NCBI GenBank assembly: GCA_028284235.1
Contig: JANQSC010000075.1
Location: 1-64,000, forward strand
DNA length: 64,000 nucleotides
Direction of reading: 5' to 3'
Source of the DNA: Opitutaceae bacterium
GTDB taxonomy: Bacteria; Verrucomicrobiota; Verrucomicrobiia; Opitutales; Opitutaceae
Shown: positions 34,225-43,302 of the stretch, piece after piece
Numbering within the stretch: the first letter of the stretch is position 1
Layout: each line of letters starts with the position of its first letter
The notes under the pieces: model-generated
What the model was told of the DNA's origin: nothing
The model's input: only the letters and a program-made list of their open reading frames with translations
Databases searched by the model: none
Position numbers and translations under genes: made by a program

Positions 34225-34894
34225 CCACCAGGCGTTTCACCTTCTTCAAAGCCGCATCCGAAAACCGGAAGTCCGGCCAAGTCACCGCGATCATGGGAGC
34301 AAGCGGCGACGCTGCTTCCAGCCAAGTCCCCCAGGCGACGATTCCGTCCTCGGACTCCCCGCGATTCCAAGCGAATCCCAGCCTTCCCGCCTCGGCGATC
34401 TCCGACCGGGCTCGCTTCGAAAGCGCGCTCGGCGCCAAGTCCGGTCGCTGACTCAAAGCCAGCTTGCCCATAGCCATCGTCTCGATTGGAAAATTTCGCC
34501 CCACCGGAGGCGTCACACGCACACGGCAATCCGGCTCCTCATAATGGATGTGGTAAATCTGCCGCCCCCGTAAGCGCCCCAGAACCGCCATCTCGCCGAC
34601 TTCGTCCGCAATCCGCCGCATAAGCGGACGATACGCGGCGACCAGTTGATCGTCTCGGTCCTCTCTTCGCCAATCGCGAAACTTCGGCGTCACCCGGTAA
34701 CGCTTTTCCCCATCGCGCTCCACCAGCCCGTAAAAAATCAAACTGTCCAAAATGCGAATCACGCTGCTTCGCGGCAACCCCATCTCCGCCACAATCGCGG
34801 CGATGCCGACACCCTCGGCATGAGCGCTCACGCAATTAAGCGTGTCCAGAGCTTTGAAGAGCGACGTCGCCAACCCCTTTGTTTCCGTTGACAT
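34214..34894 (-). CDS. IclR-family regulator of the KDG genes
   Basis: 226 residues. The N-terminal winged helix is seen in LFKALDTLNCVSAHAEGVGI and EMGLPRSSVIRILDSLIFYG. The C-terminal effector domain holds LVAAYRPLMRRIADEVGEMA and the RVTPPVGRNFPIETMAMGKL segment. It is divergent from KDPG aldolase and KDG kinase. KdgR, an IclR protein, controls the same pathway in other bacteria, so a KDG-responsive repressor is likely here. Confidence 0.88.
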   Translation of the reverse strand: MSTETKGLATSLFKALDTLNCVSAHAEGVGIAAIVAEMGLPRSSVIRILDSLIFYGLVERDGEKRYRVTPKFRDWRREDRDDQLVAAYRPLMRRIADEVGEMAVLGRLRGRQIYHIHYEEPDCRVRVTPPVGRNFPIETMAMGKLALSQRPDLAPSALSKRARSEIAEAGRLGFAWNRGESEDGIVAWGTWLEAASPLAPMIAVTWPDFRFSDAALKKVKRLVASL

Positions 34895-34906
34895 AGTGAA
34901 TAAATC

Positions 34907-34936
34907 GATCAGTTTATCTGTTATATTGATTAGTTT
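34907..34936. promoter_or_regulatory. Candidate operator between the IclR gene and the aldolase
   Basis: GATCAGTTT (34907) and GATTAGTTT (34928) are near-identical direct repeats 21 bases apart in an A+T-rich 80-base divergent gap. Probably the IclR binding or promoter region. Confidence 0.45.
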
Positions 34937-34974
34937 GTCAACTATACTGACACAACAAACCTCATTCCAATCCG

Positions 34975-35625
34975 ATGTTTCCCGAAGAACTCCACCGTCA
35001 GATCAAAGAAACCGCCATCATCGCGGTGCTCGTCATCGACAAGGTCTCCGACGCGATCCCCCTCGCCCAGTCGCTACTCAAGGGCGGGATCAACGCCATG
35101 GAGCTGACCCTGCGCACCGATGCCGCGCTTGATTCCTTAAGAGCCATTCGGGACGAAGTGCCCGAAATGCTCGCCGGCATCGGCACCATTCTTACCACCG
35201 ACCAAGTCGATGAAGTCGTCGCCGCCGGCGCCGCGTTCGGCGTCGCTCCTGGGCTCAACCGACGAATCGTTGAACACGCCCAGGACAAAGGTCTCCCCTT
35301 CGGACCTGGGATCGCCACCCCGAGCGACATCGAGCAAGGACTCGAACTCGGTTGTAAAACCCTAAAATACTTTCCGGCGGAAACCGCAGGCGGCCTCGCC
35401 CACCTCAAGAACATGTCCGCCCCCTACCAGCACCTCGGGATCGACTTCATCCCGCTGGGCGGTCTCAACGCCGACAATATGAACGACTACCTCGCCTCTC
35501 CCCTCATCTCCGCTATCGGCGGATCATGGATCGCGAAACGCGATGTCATCGCCAACCAAGATTGGGAGACCATCGAGTCGAACGCCCGAACCGCTCGCGC
35601 AAACGCCGACCAAGCTCGCCGGTAA
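34975..35625 (+). CDS. eda: KDPG/KHG aldolase
   Basis: 216 residues. The class I aldolase residues are Glu43 in GGINAMELTLRT and the Schiff-base lysine at about 131 in CKTLKYFPAETAGG, as in Eda. Further family motifs are LAGIGTILTTDQVDEVVAAG, PFGPGIATPSDIEQGLELG and FIPLGGLNADN. It splits 2-keto-3-deoxy-6-phosphogluconate into pyruvate and glyceraldehyde-3-phosphate. KDG kinase follows after 30 bases, in one operon. Confidence 0.94.
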   Translation: MFPEELHRQIKETAIIAVLVIDKVSDAIPLAQSLLKGGINAMELTLRTDAALDSLRAIRDEVPEMLAGIGTILTTDQVDEVVAAGAAFGVAPGLNRRIVEHAQDKGLPFGPGIATPSDIEQGLELGCKTLKYFPAETAGGLAHLKNMSAPYQHLGIDFIPLGGLNADNMNDYLASPLISAIGGSWIAKRDVIANQDWETIESNARTARANADQARR

Positions 35626-35655
35626 ACCGTACCCACCCTTTTACCACAAACAGAT

Positions 35656-36747
35656 ATGAAAACCATCGTCACTTTCGGGGAAATCATGGGACGATTCTGT
35701 CCCGCCGGATTCAATCGCTTTCGCCAGTCGCTCCCCGGCGACCTCAACCTCACCTTCGCTGGAGCCGAGGCCAATGTCGCCGCTTCCATTTCGATGCTCG
35801 GAGGCGACACCCGATTCGTCACCGCCATCCCCGACAACGACATCACTCAAGCCTGCCTCGCCACTCTCCGAGGGCTCCAAGTCGATACGGCCGATATTGT
35901 ATTCAATAATCAAGGACGATTGGGACTGTATTTCGTCGAAGCCGGAGCCAATCAGCGCCCGAGCCGGGTCATCTACGACCGGGACCACTCTTCAATCAGC
36001 ATGACTCCCGCTTCCGCCTACGACTGGGAGTCCATCTTTGACAACGCCGGCTGGTTTCACACCACTGGCATTACCCCAGCGCTGTCCGAAGAGGCCGCCA
36101 ACGCCGCGATCGAGTCCGTCAAAAACGCCAAAGCCGCCGGCCTCACCGTCTCCTGCGATCTCAATTTCCGCAAGAAACTCTGGAACTGGAACCCCACGCT
36201 CAACGCAAGCGAACTCGCTGGCGAAACCATGCGCCGACTCCTGCCCTACGTGGACGTCGTTATCGGCAACGAAGAAGACGCCTCCGACGTGCTCGGTATC
36301 ACCGCAGAGAATACAGACGTCCATTCCGGTCAGATCGACGCCAGCAAGTACGCCAATGTGGCCCGCGAAATCTGCGCCCAGTTTCCCAATGTATCCAAAG
36401 TCGCCATTACCTTGCGCGAGAGCATTTCCGCCTCCCATAACAACTGGGGAGCCATGCTCTACGACAAAGACGCCGACCACCCCTATTTCGCGCCGCTCGA
36501 CGGCAACCACTACCAGCCCTACGAAATCCGCAACATCGTCGACCGCGTCGGCGGGGGCGACTCCTTCGGAGCCGGGCTCATCTACGCGTTAAACACGTCC
36601 GAGTTGAAGGAATCCCAGTCGGCAATCTCCTTCGCCGTCGCCGCCTCCTGTCTCGCCCACTCCATTTACGGGGACTTCAACTACTCGACCCGGGCCGAAG
36701 TGGAAGCTCTCCTCAACTCCGGCGGGTCCGGCCGCGTTGTGAGGTAG
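35656..36747 (+). CDS. kdgK: 2-keto-3-deoxygluconate kinase (PfkB family)
   Basis: 363 residues. PfkB ribokinase-like: the start KTIVTFGEIMGRFCPAGFNR is typical of KDG kinases, then GAEANVAASISMLGG, and the C-terminal catalytic motif VDRVGGGDSFGAGLIYAL with the base Asp. It phosphorylates KDG to KDPG, which the preceding aldolase cleaves. Together with GH88 and the SDR this completes most of the uronate route in the cytoplasm. Confidence 0.93.
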   Translation: MKTIVTFGEIMGRFCPAGFNRFRQSLPGDLNLTFAGAEANVAASISMLGGDTRFVTAIPDNDITQACLATLRGLQVDTADIVFNNQGRLGLYFVEAGANQRPSRVIYDRDHSSISMTPASAYDWESIFDNAGWFHTTGITPALSEEAANAAIESVKNAKAAGLTVSCDLNFRKKLWNWNPTLNASELAGETMRRLLPYVDVVIGNEEDASDVLGITAENTDVHSGQIDASKYANVAREICAQFPNVSKVAITLRESISASHNNWGAMLYDKDADHPYFAPLDGNHYQPYEIRNIVDRVGGGDSFGAGLIYALNTSELKESQSAISFAVAASCLAHSIYGDFNYSTRAEVEALLNSGGSGRVVR

Positions 36748-36756
36748 AGCGAGCTT

Positions 36757-39366
36757 TTATTCGCCCGGCGGATTGAAGACCACTCGGAAACCGAGAAATC
36801 GGACGAAGTCTCCAAAGCTCGTTGTTTCGCGTCGACTCACTTCCATATAGGCGGACCGGCAGTCGTCGGCTTCCCGATCAACACTACCGCCTCGAAGTAT
36901 CCAGAAACTGAATCCATCTAGAACGGGATCCACAAGCTCGCCCGGAGGATACTCCGCGTATCCATCCCAACACCACTCAAGCGCGTTTCCGTGCATGTCG
37001 AATAGTCCCCAGGCATTGGGTTGCTTCGTACCGACTTCGTGGGTCCGCCCTTCCGAGTTATCATCGAACCACGCAATGTCTCCCAACTCCTGTCCCGGCG
37101 TGGTGTGAAACCGACCAGTCGTTCCCGCCCGGCAGGCGTATTCCCATTCCGCCGATGTCGGCACACGATAGCCCGACTTAGAGAAGTCGCACGACCAGTC
37201 CGTCAAATCGTAGCACGATTCCCGTCCCTCCATAAGGCTGCGAAAATGGGCGTACGCGACCGCGCCATACCAGCTCACATCGACCATCGGCAAGTTTTCA
37301 GCTGAATCCACGACCGAAAACTCGCCTTGATAGAAACTCACCTGGTTGTCGATCGGCCGTGCGGAGCTATCCGTGTAGAGGCGCATATGTCGACCGAACA
37401 GTGGGTTGTCACCGATCATAACTCCTGTCTCTATAACATCTAAATAGCCCTCTTTGAACGCCCATTGCATCACCTCCACCATCTGGGCGTGCGTCACCTC
37501 GGTCACGGACATGTAGAACGGTTTCGAGATTGTCACATCGCGCTGCACCTCGTTCTCGCGTCGACCTGACTCTCCTTCAGGCGAGCCAATGACGAAACTG
37601 CCCGCCGGAATCAACGCGAACCCATCGCTCTCCGGCGTGACGCTCACAATCAACTCATCTTGGCTTTCAATCCCTTGATTCGAGGTCACGATCAAGGTCA
37701 CGATCGTATCGCCCACAGGAAATACTCCAGATGTGGTTTCACCAATCGCCGAACCACCCTCCCAGCTCCAGACCCAGGATTCGACTTCGTCGCTAGCGAG
37801 GGACCGACTCGCGTCCAATACAACCTCCTGCACACCGTCGCCACCTACGTCCACTACCGAAACGTCCGGGCCCGCGTTCGCTATTTTATGGACGTTTACA
37901 GACACCAAATCCACAGCTGTCTCACCCTGCTCGCTGGTAATCGTAAGCGAAACCTCCGTCTCGCCCAATGGAAATTCCGTTTCAGCAAACTCCCCGCTGG
38001 CATTGCCGCCCTCCCAACTCCAATTCCAGGAAACGATTGACCCGCGCAGATTCTCCGAAGCGGAGCCGTCCAAGGTGACGCCCTCAACGCCGTCTCCATC
38101 CAAATCCACAGTCGCAATATCCGCTCCCAATGCAATCGGACTGGGGTTGATCACAACCCTGAATCCTGAGTGACCTGAAACGATAGAAAGCCGAGATGCC
38201 GAGCGGCAATCCTTCGCCAAGTAACCAACCCCGCCCCCGCGAGCCACATGCTCCGTTCCTTCCGCGGGCCCTCTCGGGTCCACTTGCGGGCCGTCCGCAT
38301 AGTCGCCGTACCAGTCCCAACACCACTCCGGCACGTTGCCATGCATGTCATACAAGCCAAACGCGTTGGGCTGTTTCGCTCCTCCGAGCTGGAAGAGATT
38401 GCCAATAATTGTGCCAGTCACATTGCCACTATACCATCCCGCAGCGTCGAGACTGGGATCGACCGGTTCTTCCAGCGTATTCGCAATTTCACCCGTATAG
38501 AAAGCGGTATCCGTTTCCGCCCTACACGCATACTCCCACTCAGCCTCGGTCGGCAGACGGTATCCGGATTTGGAAAAATCGCACGACCAATCCGTAAAGT
38601 CGTAGCACGGCTCTCGCCCTTCACGCAAACTGCGAAAGTTGGCATAAGCGACCGCTCCTTTCCAGGTGACATACGCGACCGGCAGATCATCGCAGTCGGC
38701 CGGCCCGGTCTCAAGCCAATTGCCATAGTCACCCGCGTCGCTTAAGTAGCACTGCGGCGACCCGAACGACTTAAAACCGATTGGAATCCTCGTATCGAGG
38801 CGATGGTCGCCAACCCAATAACCAAATTGATCCTGTCCAGCAAGCCCGAGATCAACCGCCCATTCGATTACTTCGAGAAAGTCTCCGAGCGCGACCTCGC
38901 GTCGAGACATGTAGAACGGCTTCGAAATCGTCACTTCACGCAAAGTCTCATCGTCGTCCCGACCCAGCTCGCTCTCGGGCGACCCCATCATGAAACTGCC
39001 GGCCGGAATCAGACTGAAATCCGAATTCTCGCTCCCAAACGCGCGGATCTGAAAAAAACTCGACTCGCTCGATGGATCAAAGCGAACGCTCAATCGATCC
39101 GCATTGCGCTCATACGCGTCGCCCGGAAGCGAAACCCAGTCGTCGAGATCCGCGCTATGGCTCACCGACTCCGTCATCAATTCGATGGGCACCGGCAAAT
39201 CGATCTTCGATTCGTTTTCGCCCACACTCTTTACCGAGATCGGATCATCCGACGCTAACAACGCTCCCCAAACCACGCCTGCATAAGATGCGAAAAAACG
39301 ACGCACCCATGTCGCGACCTTCGCAATCCATGGGGTAGAATACGAATTCCCTCCCGATTCTATCAT
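36757..39366 (-). CDS. Tandem FGE-sulfatase-modifying-like protein with two PKD-like domains
   Basis: 869 residues from ATG 39366 (frame open to 39426); an N-terminal hydrophobic segment suggests export. Two full formylglycine-generating-enzyme-like domains (about 118-408 and 583-869) flank two PKD-like repeats (about 410-492 and 496-577). Each FGE-like domain has its hallmarks: IPAGSF, the KPFYMS helix, YRLPTEAEWEYACRA or its twin, DMHGNVPEWCWDWY and FRVV at the end. In true FGE two cysteines five residues apart bind copper. Here only the second is kept (Cys387, Cys836), and the first position is Tyr382 or Arg831. It is therefore probably not a sulfatase activator. Confidence 0.85.
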   Translation of the reverse strand: MIESGGNSYSTPWIAKVATWVRRFFASYAGVVWGALLASDDPISVKSVGENESKIDLPVPIELMTESVSHSADLDDWVSLPGDAYERNADRLSVRFDPSSESSFFQIRAFGSENSDFSLIPAGSFMMGSPESELGRDDDETLREVTISKPFYMSRREVALGDFLEVIEWAVDLGLAGQDQFGYWVGDHRLDTRIPIGFKSFGSPQCYLSDAGDYGNWLETGPADCDDLPVAYVTWKGAVAYANFRSLREGREPCYDFTDWSCDFSKSGYRLPTEAEWEYACRAETDTAFYTGEIANTLEEPVDPSLDAAGWYSGNVTGTIIGNLFQLGGAKQPNAFGLYDMHGNVPEWCWDWYGDYADGPQVDPRGPAEGTEHVARGGGVGYLAKDCRSASRLSIVSGHSGFRVVINPSPIALGADIATVDLDGDGVEGVTLDGSASENLRGSIVSWNWSWEGGNASGEFAETEFPLGETEVSLTITSEQGETAVDLVSVNVHKIANAGPDVSVVDVGGDGVQEVVLDASRSLASDEVESWVWSWEGGSAIGETTSGVFPVGDTIVTLIVTSNQGIESQDELIVSVTPESDGFALIPAGSFVIGSPEGESGRRENEVQRDVTISKPFYMSVTEVTHAQMVEVMQWAFKEGYLDVIETGVMIGDNPLFGRHMRLYTDSSARPIDNQVSFYQGEFSVVDSAENLPMVDVSWYGAVAYAHFRSLMEGRESCYDLTDWSCDFSKSGYRVPTSAEWEYACRAGTTGRFHTTPGQELGDIAWFDDNSEGRTHEVGTKQPNAWGLFDMHGNALEWCWDGYAEYPPGELVDPVLDGFSFWILRGGSVDREADDCRSAYMEVSRRETTSFGDFVRFLGFRVVFNPPGE

Positions 39367-39509
39367 TAGAATAAGATGCTGAATACCCAAAGAGTGTGTA
39401 ACCATACAACCCAGTCCAGGCTCCAAGGCAAGCGCTAAGAACGCTTGATGCTAGCGCGCGTCGAGCCATCGGGGACTTTCGTCAAAGAGACGGTCCCAAA
39501 ATCCCAATC

Positions 39510-40133
39510 CTAGCGCTCCGCCAGAGCGAGCTTGATCGCCAGCCCCAAAAAGAGCGTCCCCGCTACTTTGTTCATTACTCCCCGTACATGCGGATCACGC
39601 AAAACCCAGCGGCCCAGCGTATCGGCTAGAATCGCTATCCCGGAGAATATCAATAAAGTCGATACAATGAACCATCCGCCCAAGGCAAGAAGTTGACCCG
39701 TGAGATGCCCGCGCTCGGGCGACGCGAATTGGGGCAGGAACGAGAGGAAGAAAATCGATACCTTGGGATTCGTAATGTTCATCACAATACCCCGCGCGTA
39801 GAGGCTCTTCAGACTCAAACGCGCTCCCTCCGAACCCTCCGCAATCTCCGTCCTGGCCCGAAACAAACCCCACGCTAGATAAACCAGATAGCCCGCCCCC
39901 ACCAGTTTCATCAGCGTAAATGCAAACGCCGACGTCTTGAAAAGCGCCGCCGCCCCAAACGCCACCGCCAGGCTGTGAGCAACCAAGCCCGTGCACAGTC
40001 CCAAGGTCACAGAAATCCCCGCCAGGCGACCCCGGGTCGCCGACTGTGTCAGCACAAACAGATTGTCCGGTCCCGGCGCCAACGCCAGCAACGCGGAAGC
40101 GATCAGAAAAGTGAATACGACTTCTATTGACAA
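39510..40133 (-). CDS. LysE/RhtB family amino acid exporter
   Basis: 207 residues from TTG 40133 (MSIEVVFTFLIASALL), chosen because the family begins just before the first helix; ATG 40190 would add 19 residues. The signature LALAPGPDNLFVLTQSATRG follows, and later helices are seen in AVAFGAAALFKTSAFAFTLM, VGAGYLVYLAWGLFRAR and GIVMNITNPKVSIFFLSFLP. It exports amino acids or related small molecules across the inner membrane. The gene stands alone. Confidence 0.9.
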   Translation of the reverse strand: MSIEVVFTFLIASALLALAPGPDNLFVLTQSATRGRLAGISVTLGLCTGLVAHSLAVAFGAAALFKTSAFAFTLMKLVGAGYLVYLAWGLFRARTEIAEGSEGARLSLKSLYARGIVMNITNPKVSIFFLSFLPQFASPERGHLTGQLLALGGWFIVSTLLIFSGIAILADTLGRWVLRDPHVRGVMNKVAGTLFLGLAIKLALAER

Positions 40134-40258
40134 CACGCGTCTCTCATACCCAATCAAGACAAATAGATCAACATTCGAAAGAAGTCCCATTGTCTTAAAA
40201 AGACACCCATTCCCGGTCCCGGTGCATTGGCGTCGACTTATCGAATTTCTTGCCTGAG

Positions 40259-40333
40259 AAAACGCGCCGGGACGTCGCGTTCCACCCTTTGATTCAGGAA
40301 CACAAAGGTGGAACCCGCCGTCCCGGCGGGTTT
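40259..40333. repeat. Family A palindromic repeat, copy 3
   Basis: Arms AAAACGCGCCGGGACGTCGC and GGTGGAACCCGCCGTCCCGG, as at 1063 and 22890. It is the first of three repeats in the 486-base stretch 40134-40619, where no gene is seen. Confidence 0.85.
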
Positions 40334-40417
40334 AAGTTGACGCCTATGCACTCCGCGGGACGAAGACCGATGCGATGTTAAAACACCGGCGTTCCGCCTA
40401 GCCCCGACTGCGTCGAG

Positions 40418-40445
40418 GATGGGTTTTCGCCGCGCGAAAAACGGG
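40418..40445. repeat. Short hairpin shared with 2886-2913
   Basis: GATGGGTTTTCGCCGCGCGA matches 2886 onward with one change, and TTTTCGC pairs with GCGAAAA. A degenerate CCCCGAC/GTCG hairpin precedes it at about 40402, as one does near 2760. Confidence 0.6.
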
Positions 40446-40487
40446 ATTAGTCTACAGTGCAGATTCTACACATGAAGCTGACTTTAC

Positions 40488-40541
40488 TTGTCGACGAAGG
40501 AGACAACCTAATTGCCCCCGCGTACGCGGGGGCATCCTAGC
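40488..40541. repeat. Family D 54-bp repeat, copy 2
   Basis: Gapless match to 30907-30960. The inner palindrome is GCCCCCGCGTACGCGGGGGC. Changes relative to copy 1 are compensated on the two arms. Confidence 0.8.
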
Positions 40542-40619
40542 GCAGCGGTGACGAATTTAAACCGATTGCCATCGCCTTCCCACTAGCTCGACCGGATCGG
40601 AATTGTGGACACAACAAGA

Positions 40620-41192
40620 TCAAAGATCTCCCTGTGACGTCTTTGCTTCCTTCCTCGATCGAGAGTACTGCACGATGCCAAGAATCAGCACGATCAAGCC
40701 CGCAACCCCAGCGACCACCGTCAATAGAACCCCGCCGAGGATCGCGCCCAATATCTTCCCAATCGAAGAAGGTGAAAACGACCACACCTGATTCTCGAAC
40801 CTACCCGAGACGGAAATCGACAGGTCGACGGGTTCATCGACATCGATGTATCCAATGCTTCCCCGCGAGTGGTTGCCGGAACTGATGGAAATTGAATCAT
40901 CCGCGAAGAACTCGTACAATCGACCACTCGCGTCGAAAATCTCTATCGACGCTCCGTGCGTTATCTCAGTCGACTGATTATATACGATCCCTTCATGGAC
41001 AGTCGCATGGTCGTGCCAAAGATAGTATCGACCCGGCTCCGACACGGTGATTTCGAGACTGCCTGGAGCAACGAATTTCGGTCGGTCAGATTGCCTGACG
41101 CCAAACGCCCAGACGAATCCCAAGATCAGCAGGACCACGGGAAGAACCATCAAAAGGGAGCCAAAAACGATCTTTCCGATTCCCTTTTTCAT
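40620..41192 (-). CDS. Hypothetical membrane protein behind the PhoD-like gene
   Basis: 190 residues with a membrane helix at each end (IVFGSLLMVLPVVLLILGFV near the start and ILGGVLLTVVAGVAGLIVLI near the end). Between them is a roughly 110-residue domain that should face the periplasm, with repeated beta-like segments (GSLEITVSEPGRYYLWHDHA, DLSISVSGRFENQVW). No family recognised. The start lies six bases after the PhoD-like gene, so the two are in one transcript. Confidence 0.75.
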   Translation of the reverse strand: MKKGIGKIVFGSLLMVLPVVLLILGFVWAFGVRQSDRPKFVAPGSLEITVSEPGRYYLWHDHATVHEGIVYNQSTEITHGASIEIFDASGRLYEFFADDSISISSGNHSRGSIGYIDVDEPVDLSISVSGRFENQVWSFSPSSIGKILGAILGGVLLTVVAGVAGLIVLILGIVQYSRSRKEAKTSQGDL

Positions 41193-41198
41193 CTGTCT

Positions 41199-43112
41199 CT
41201 ACCTCACCGAAATCGTCAGTTTCTTTTTACTGTCTGCGTCCACGGACTGAACGCCGCTTACCGATTTCTCAATGGGCAGTCCCGATCCGACTCGAATCGT
41301 GTACTTTCCTTTCGAATACACCTTCGGTCGATAACTTTGACCCCGCACGCGAGTCGTGTAGAGAACATCCCCGCTCGCCTCCTCGATTACTTGCACCACA
41401 GGGTCGTCGATTCCGCGAATACGCAATTCCGGCAAATAGGCGACCGCTTCCCGCCCATCGTTATCGCTCATCTTGAAGCGCATCGGCCAGCCCGGGAATT
41501 GCTCGGAGTCACCTTTGCTCACGTCGCCAAAGCGCGGCCAACACTCGAACACCACTTCCTGTGAATCCTTAAAGAAGCGCGCGATGCCAAAACCGTCCGC
41601 CCAGTCGTCTTCCAGATTGCGCTCGCCGCGACGAGTGACTTCCGGGTCCGGGTTCGCGTAGGCGAGCATCGTGATCTTGTTGCCCAGTCCATCTTCGTAG
41701 TCGCCCGTCCATGGGAGCGGGCTGCCCTCGACCGGGTTGGCTCCCGCCTCCCCGCCTTCCGGCCACCACCAGCGGCCGTAAATGCTGTTGACGATCGCCG
41801 GGCTGACAAACGTCACCGGACCGTCTCTCCAATTTTCAATCCCGTGACGAGTCATGACGGAAAGGTGCTGGTCGCCCGCCAAATGAAAGGCCATCCCGCG
41901 ACGCATTTCCGTCAACGCCTTCCGCCGTCCCGTCTGCGGCCAGCCATTGCTATCCAGGTCCGCGAGCAATCGGTTCTCGAAGCTGCCGTGCAAATGCACC
42001 GCCCCCGCGAAATTCGTGGCGGAAAGAACGCACTTCATGTCCGCGCCGGTCCAGTCTTCCGACCAGGCCCGCAAGAAGGCGAGCTGACGCGGGCCGAGCA
42101 AATGCACGCCATCGATGTCCACGTCCGCCCGCACGTAGCTCGGGTCGTTGATGTGGTCCGGGCGCGGGCCCATGTCTGGAATCTTCCCGCCCGGGCCCGA
42201 CTTGAACTTGCGGTCCTCGATGATGGCGAAATCCACGCCCCCGACATTGTAGTTGGTATAGTATACACCGATGCCTTGGGCGATCGGAGTCGAGTCGAAC
42301 GCGTCCGGCAAGTGCCAGGTCTGACAACGCTCGACCGTGCGCACGTAGTCCGCCGAGTAGTAGTAGCCTCCCCTATTGTGGGCGCGCAAAGTCGGCGACT
42401 TGATGCCGCCTTCGCCCCACAGATTGCCCTGCCCCACGTCGTGGTCGTCCGGAATCGTCACCGTCGGACGGTCCTTGATTATTTCCGCGAACTGAGTTCC
42501 AAATAACAGCCATCCGGAAGTATGTTCCGTATGGTCGTAGGTTTGGTCGCCCGCGAAAAAGAGCAGGTCCGGATCCAGCTTTTTCAGATTGGCCACGATC
42601 GCGTCCCGATCCCCGCGATCCCACCGCGAATTGCAGGAGAGGTTGCCGACAACGATTTCGTTCTTGCTCCGGTCATTCGCCCGAATCGTCCCTTCGAACA
42701 TGGCCTCCTCCCCGTGGCGCACGCGATAGGGGACGCTCTTGCTCTCGTCCCAGCCCTCGACACGGAAATGCGCCGACCAGCCGAGCTCGTAAATTCCGGC
42801 CTTGGCAACCTGCTGCCAAACACCGTCAATTTTCACTTCCAATCGAGCCTCCCTCGGCTCGTCAGGATACAGCGGATACAGTTGGGCGGTCATTTTGACC
42901 GTGCCGCGATCGACGGTGTACAAAGCGAACGCAACAACTTCGTCGCGCGGCACTTTATTTCGCTCGAGCCAGGCTTGGTTGCCGGTGTACGTTTTCGTCC
43001 ACCACTCGCCATTGACGGCGGTGTCGAGGTTCTGCCAGTCAGGGCCGAAATCGGCGGCGTTCACGACAGGCAAGAGGATCGAGAAGAAAAGAAGCAGGGA
43101 GGGCAGTTTCAT
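41199..43112 (-). CDS. PhoD-like metallophosphatase
   Basis: 637 residues with a signal peptide (MKLPSLLLFFSILLPVVNA). The metallophosphoesterase core includes VVGNLSCNSRWDRGDRDAIV, DLLFFAGDQTYDHTEH and TVTIPDDHDVGQGN, and later AFHLAGDQHLSVMTRHG. These give the Asp/His/Asn metal ligands of the PhoD-type alkaline phosphatase family. It hydrolyses phosphate mono- or diesters outside the cytoplasm; the longer length and N-terminal beta domain are common in verrucomicrobia and planctomycetes. The hypothetical membrane protein follows on the same strand. Confidence 0.87.
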   Translation of the reverse strand: MKLPSLLLFFSILLPVVNAADFGPDWQNLDTAVNGEWWTKTYTGNQAWLERNKVPRDEVVAFALYTVDRGTVKMTAQLYPLYPDEPREARLEVKIDGVWQQVAKAGIYELGWSAHFRVEGWDESKSVPYRVRHGEEAMFEGTIRANDRSKNEIVVGNLSCNSRWDRGDRDAIVANLKKLDPDLLFFAGDQTYDHTEHTSGWLLFGTQFAEIIKDRPTVTIPDDHDVGQGNLWGEGGIKSPTLRAHNRGGYYYSADYVRTVERCQTWHLPDAFDSTPIAQGIGVYYTNYNVGGVDFAIIEDRKFKSGPGGKIPDMGPRPDHINDPSYVRADVDIDGVHLLGPRQLAFLRAWSEDWTGADMKCVLSATNFAGAVHLHGSFENRLLADLDSNGWPQTGRRKALTEMRRGMAFHLAGDQHLSVMTRHGIENWRDGPVTFVSPAIVNSIYGRWWWPEGGEAGANPVEGSPLPWTGDYEDGLGNKITMLAYANPDPEVTRRGERNLEDDWADGFGIARFFKDSQEVVFECWPRFGDVSKGDSEQFPGWPMRFKMSDNDGREAVAYLPELRIRGIDDPVVQVIEEASGDVLYTTRVRGQSYRPKVYSKGKYTIRVGSGLPIEKSVSGVQSVDADSKKKLTISVR

Positions 43113-43302
43113 AAAGTATCAGATTAACGGTTTCGGGCCGAGCTACGCACGGTGGCGGATGTAATTCCTCGCGTTGATCGGAATTCGGACCTCCTCAGCT
43201 CGGAAATCCAAGTTCGCAATCGGAGCGATTCGGGCATACACGCAAAATCACAACGCAATAAACTGGAACCTCAATCCTATATCGCTATCGAAAGGGAAAT
43301 TA

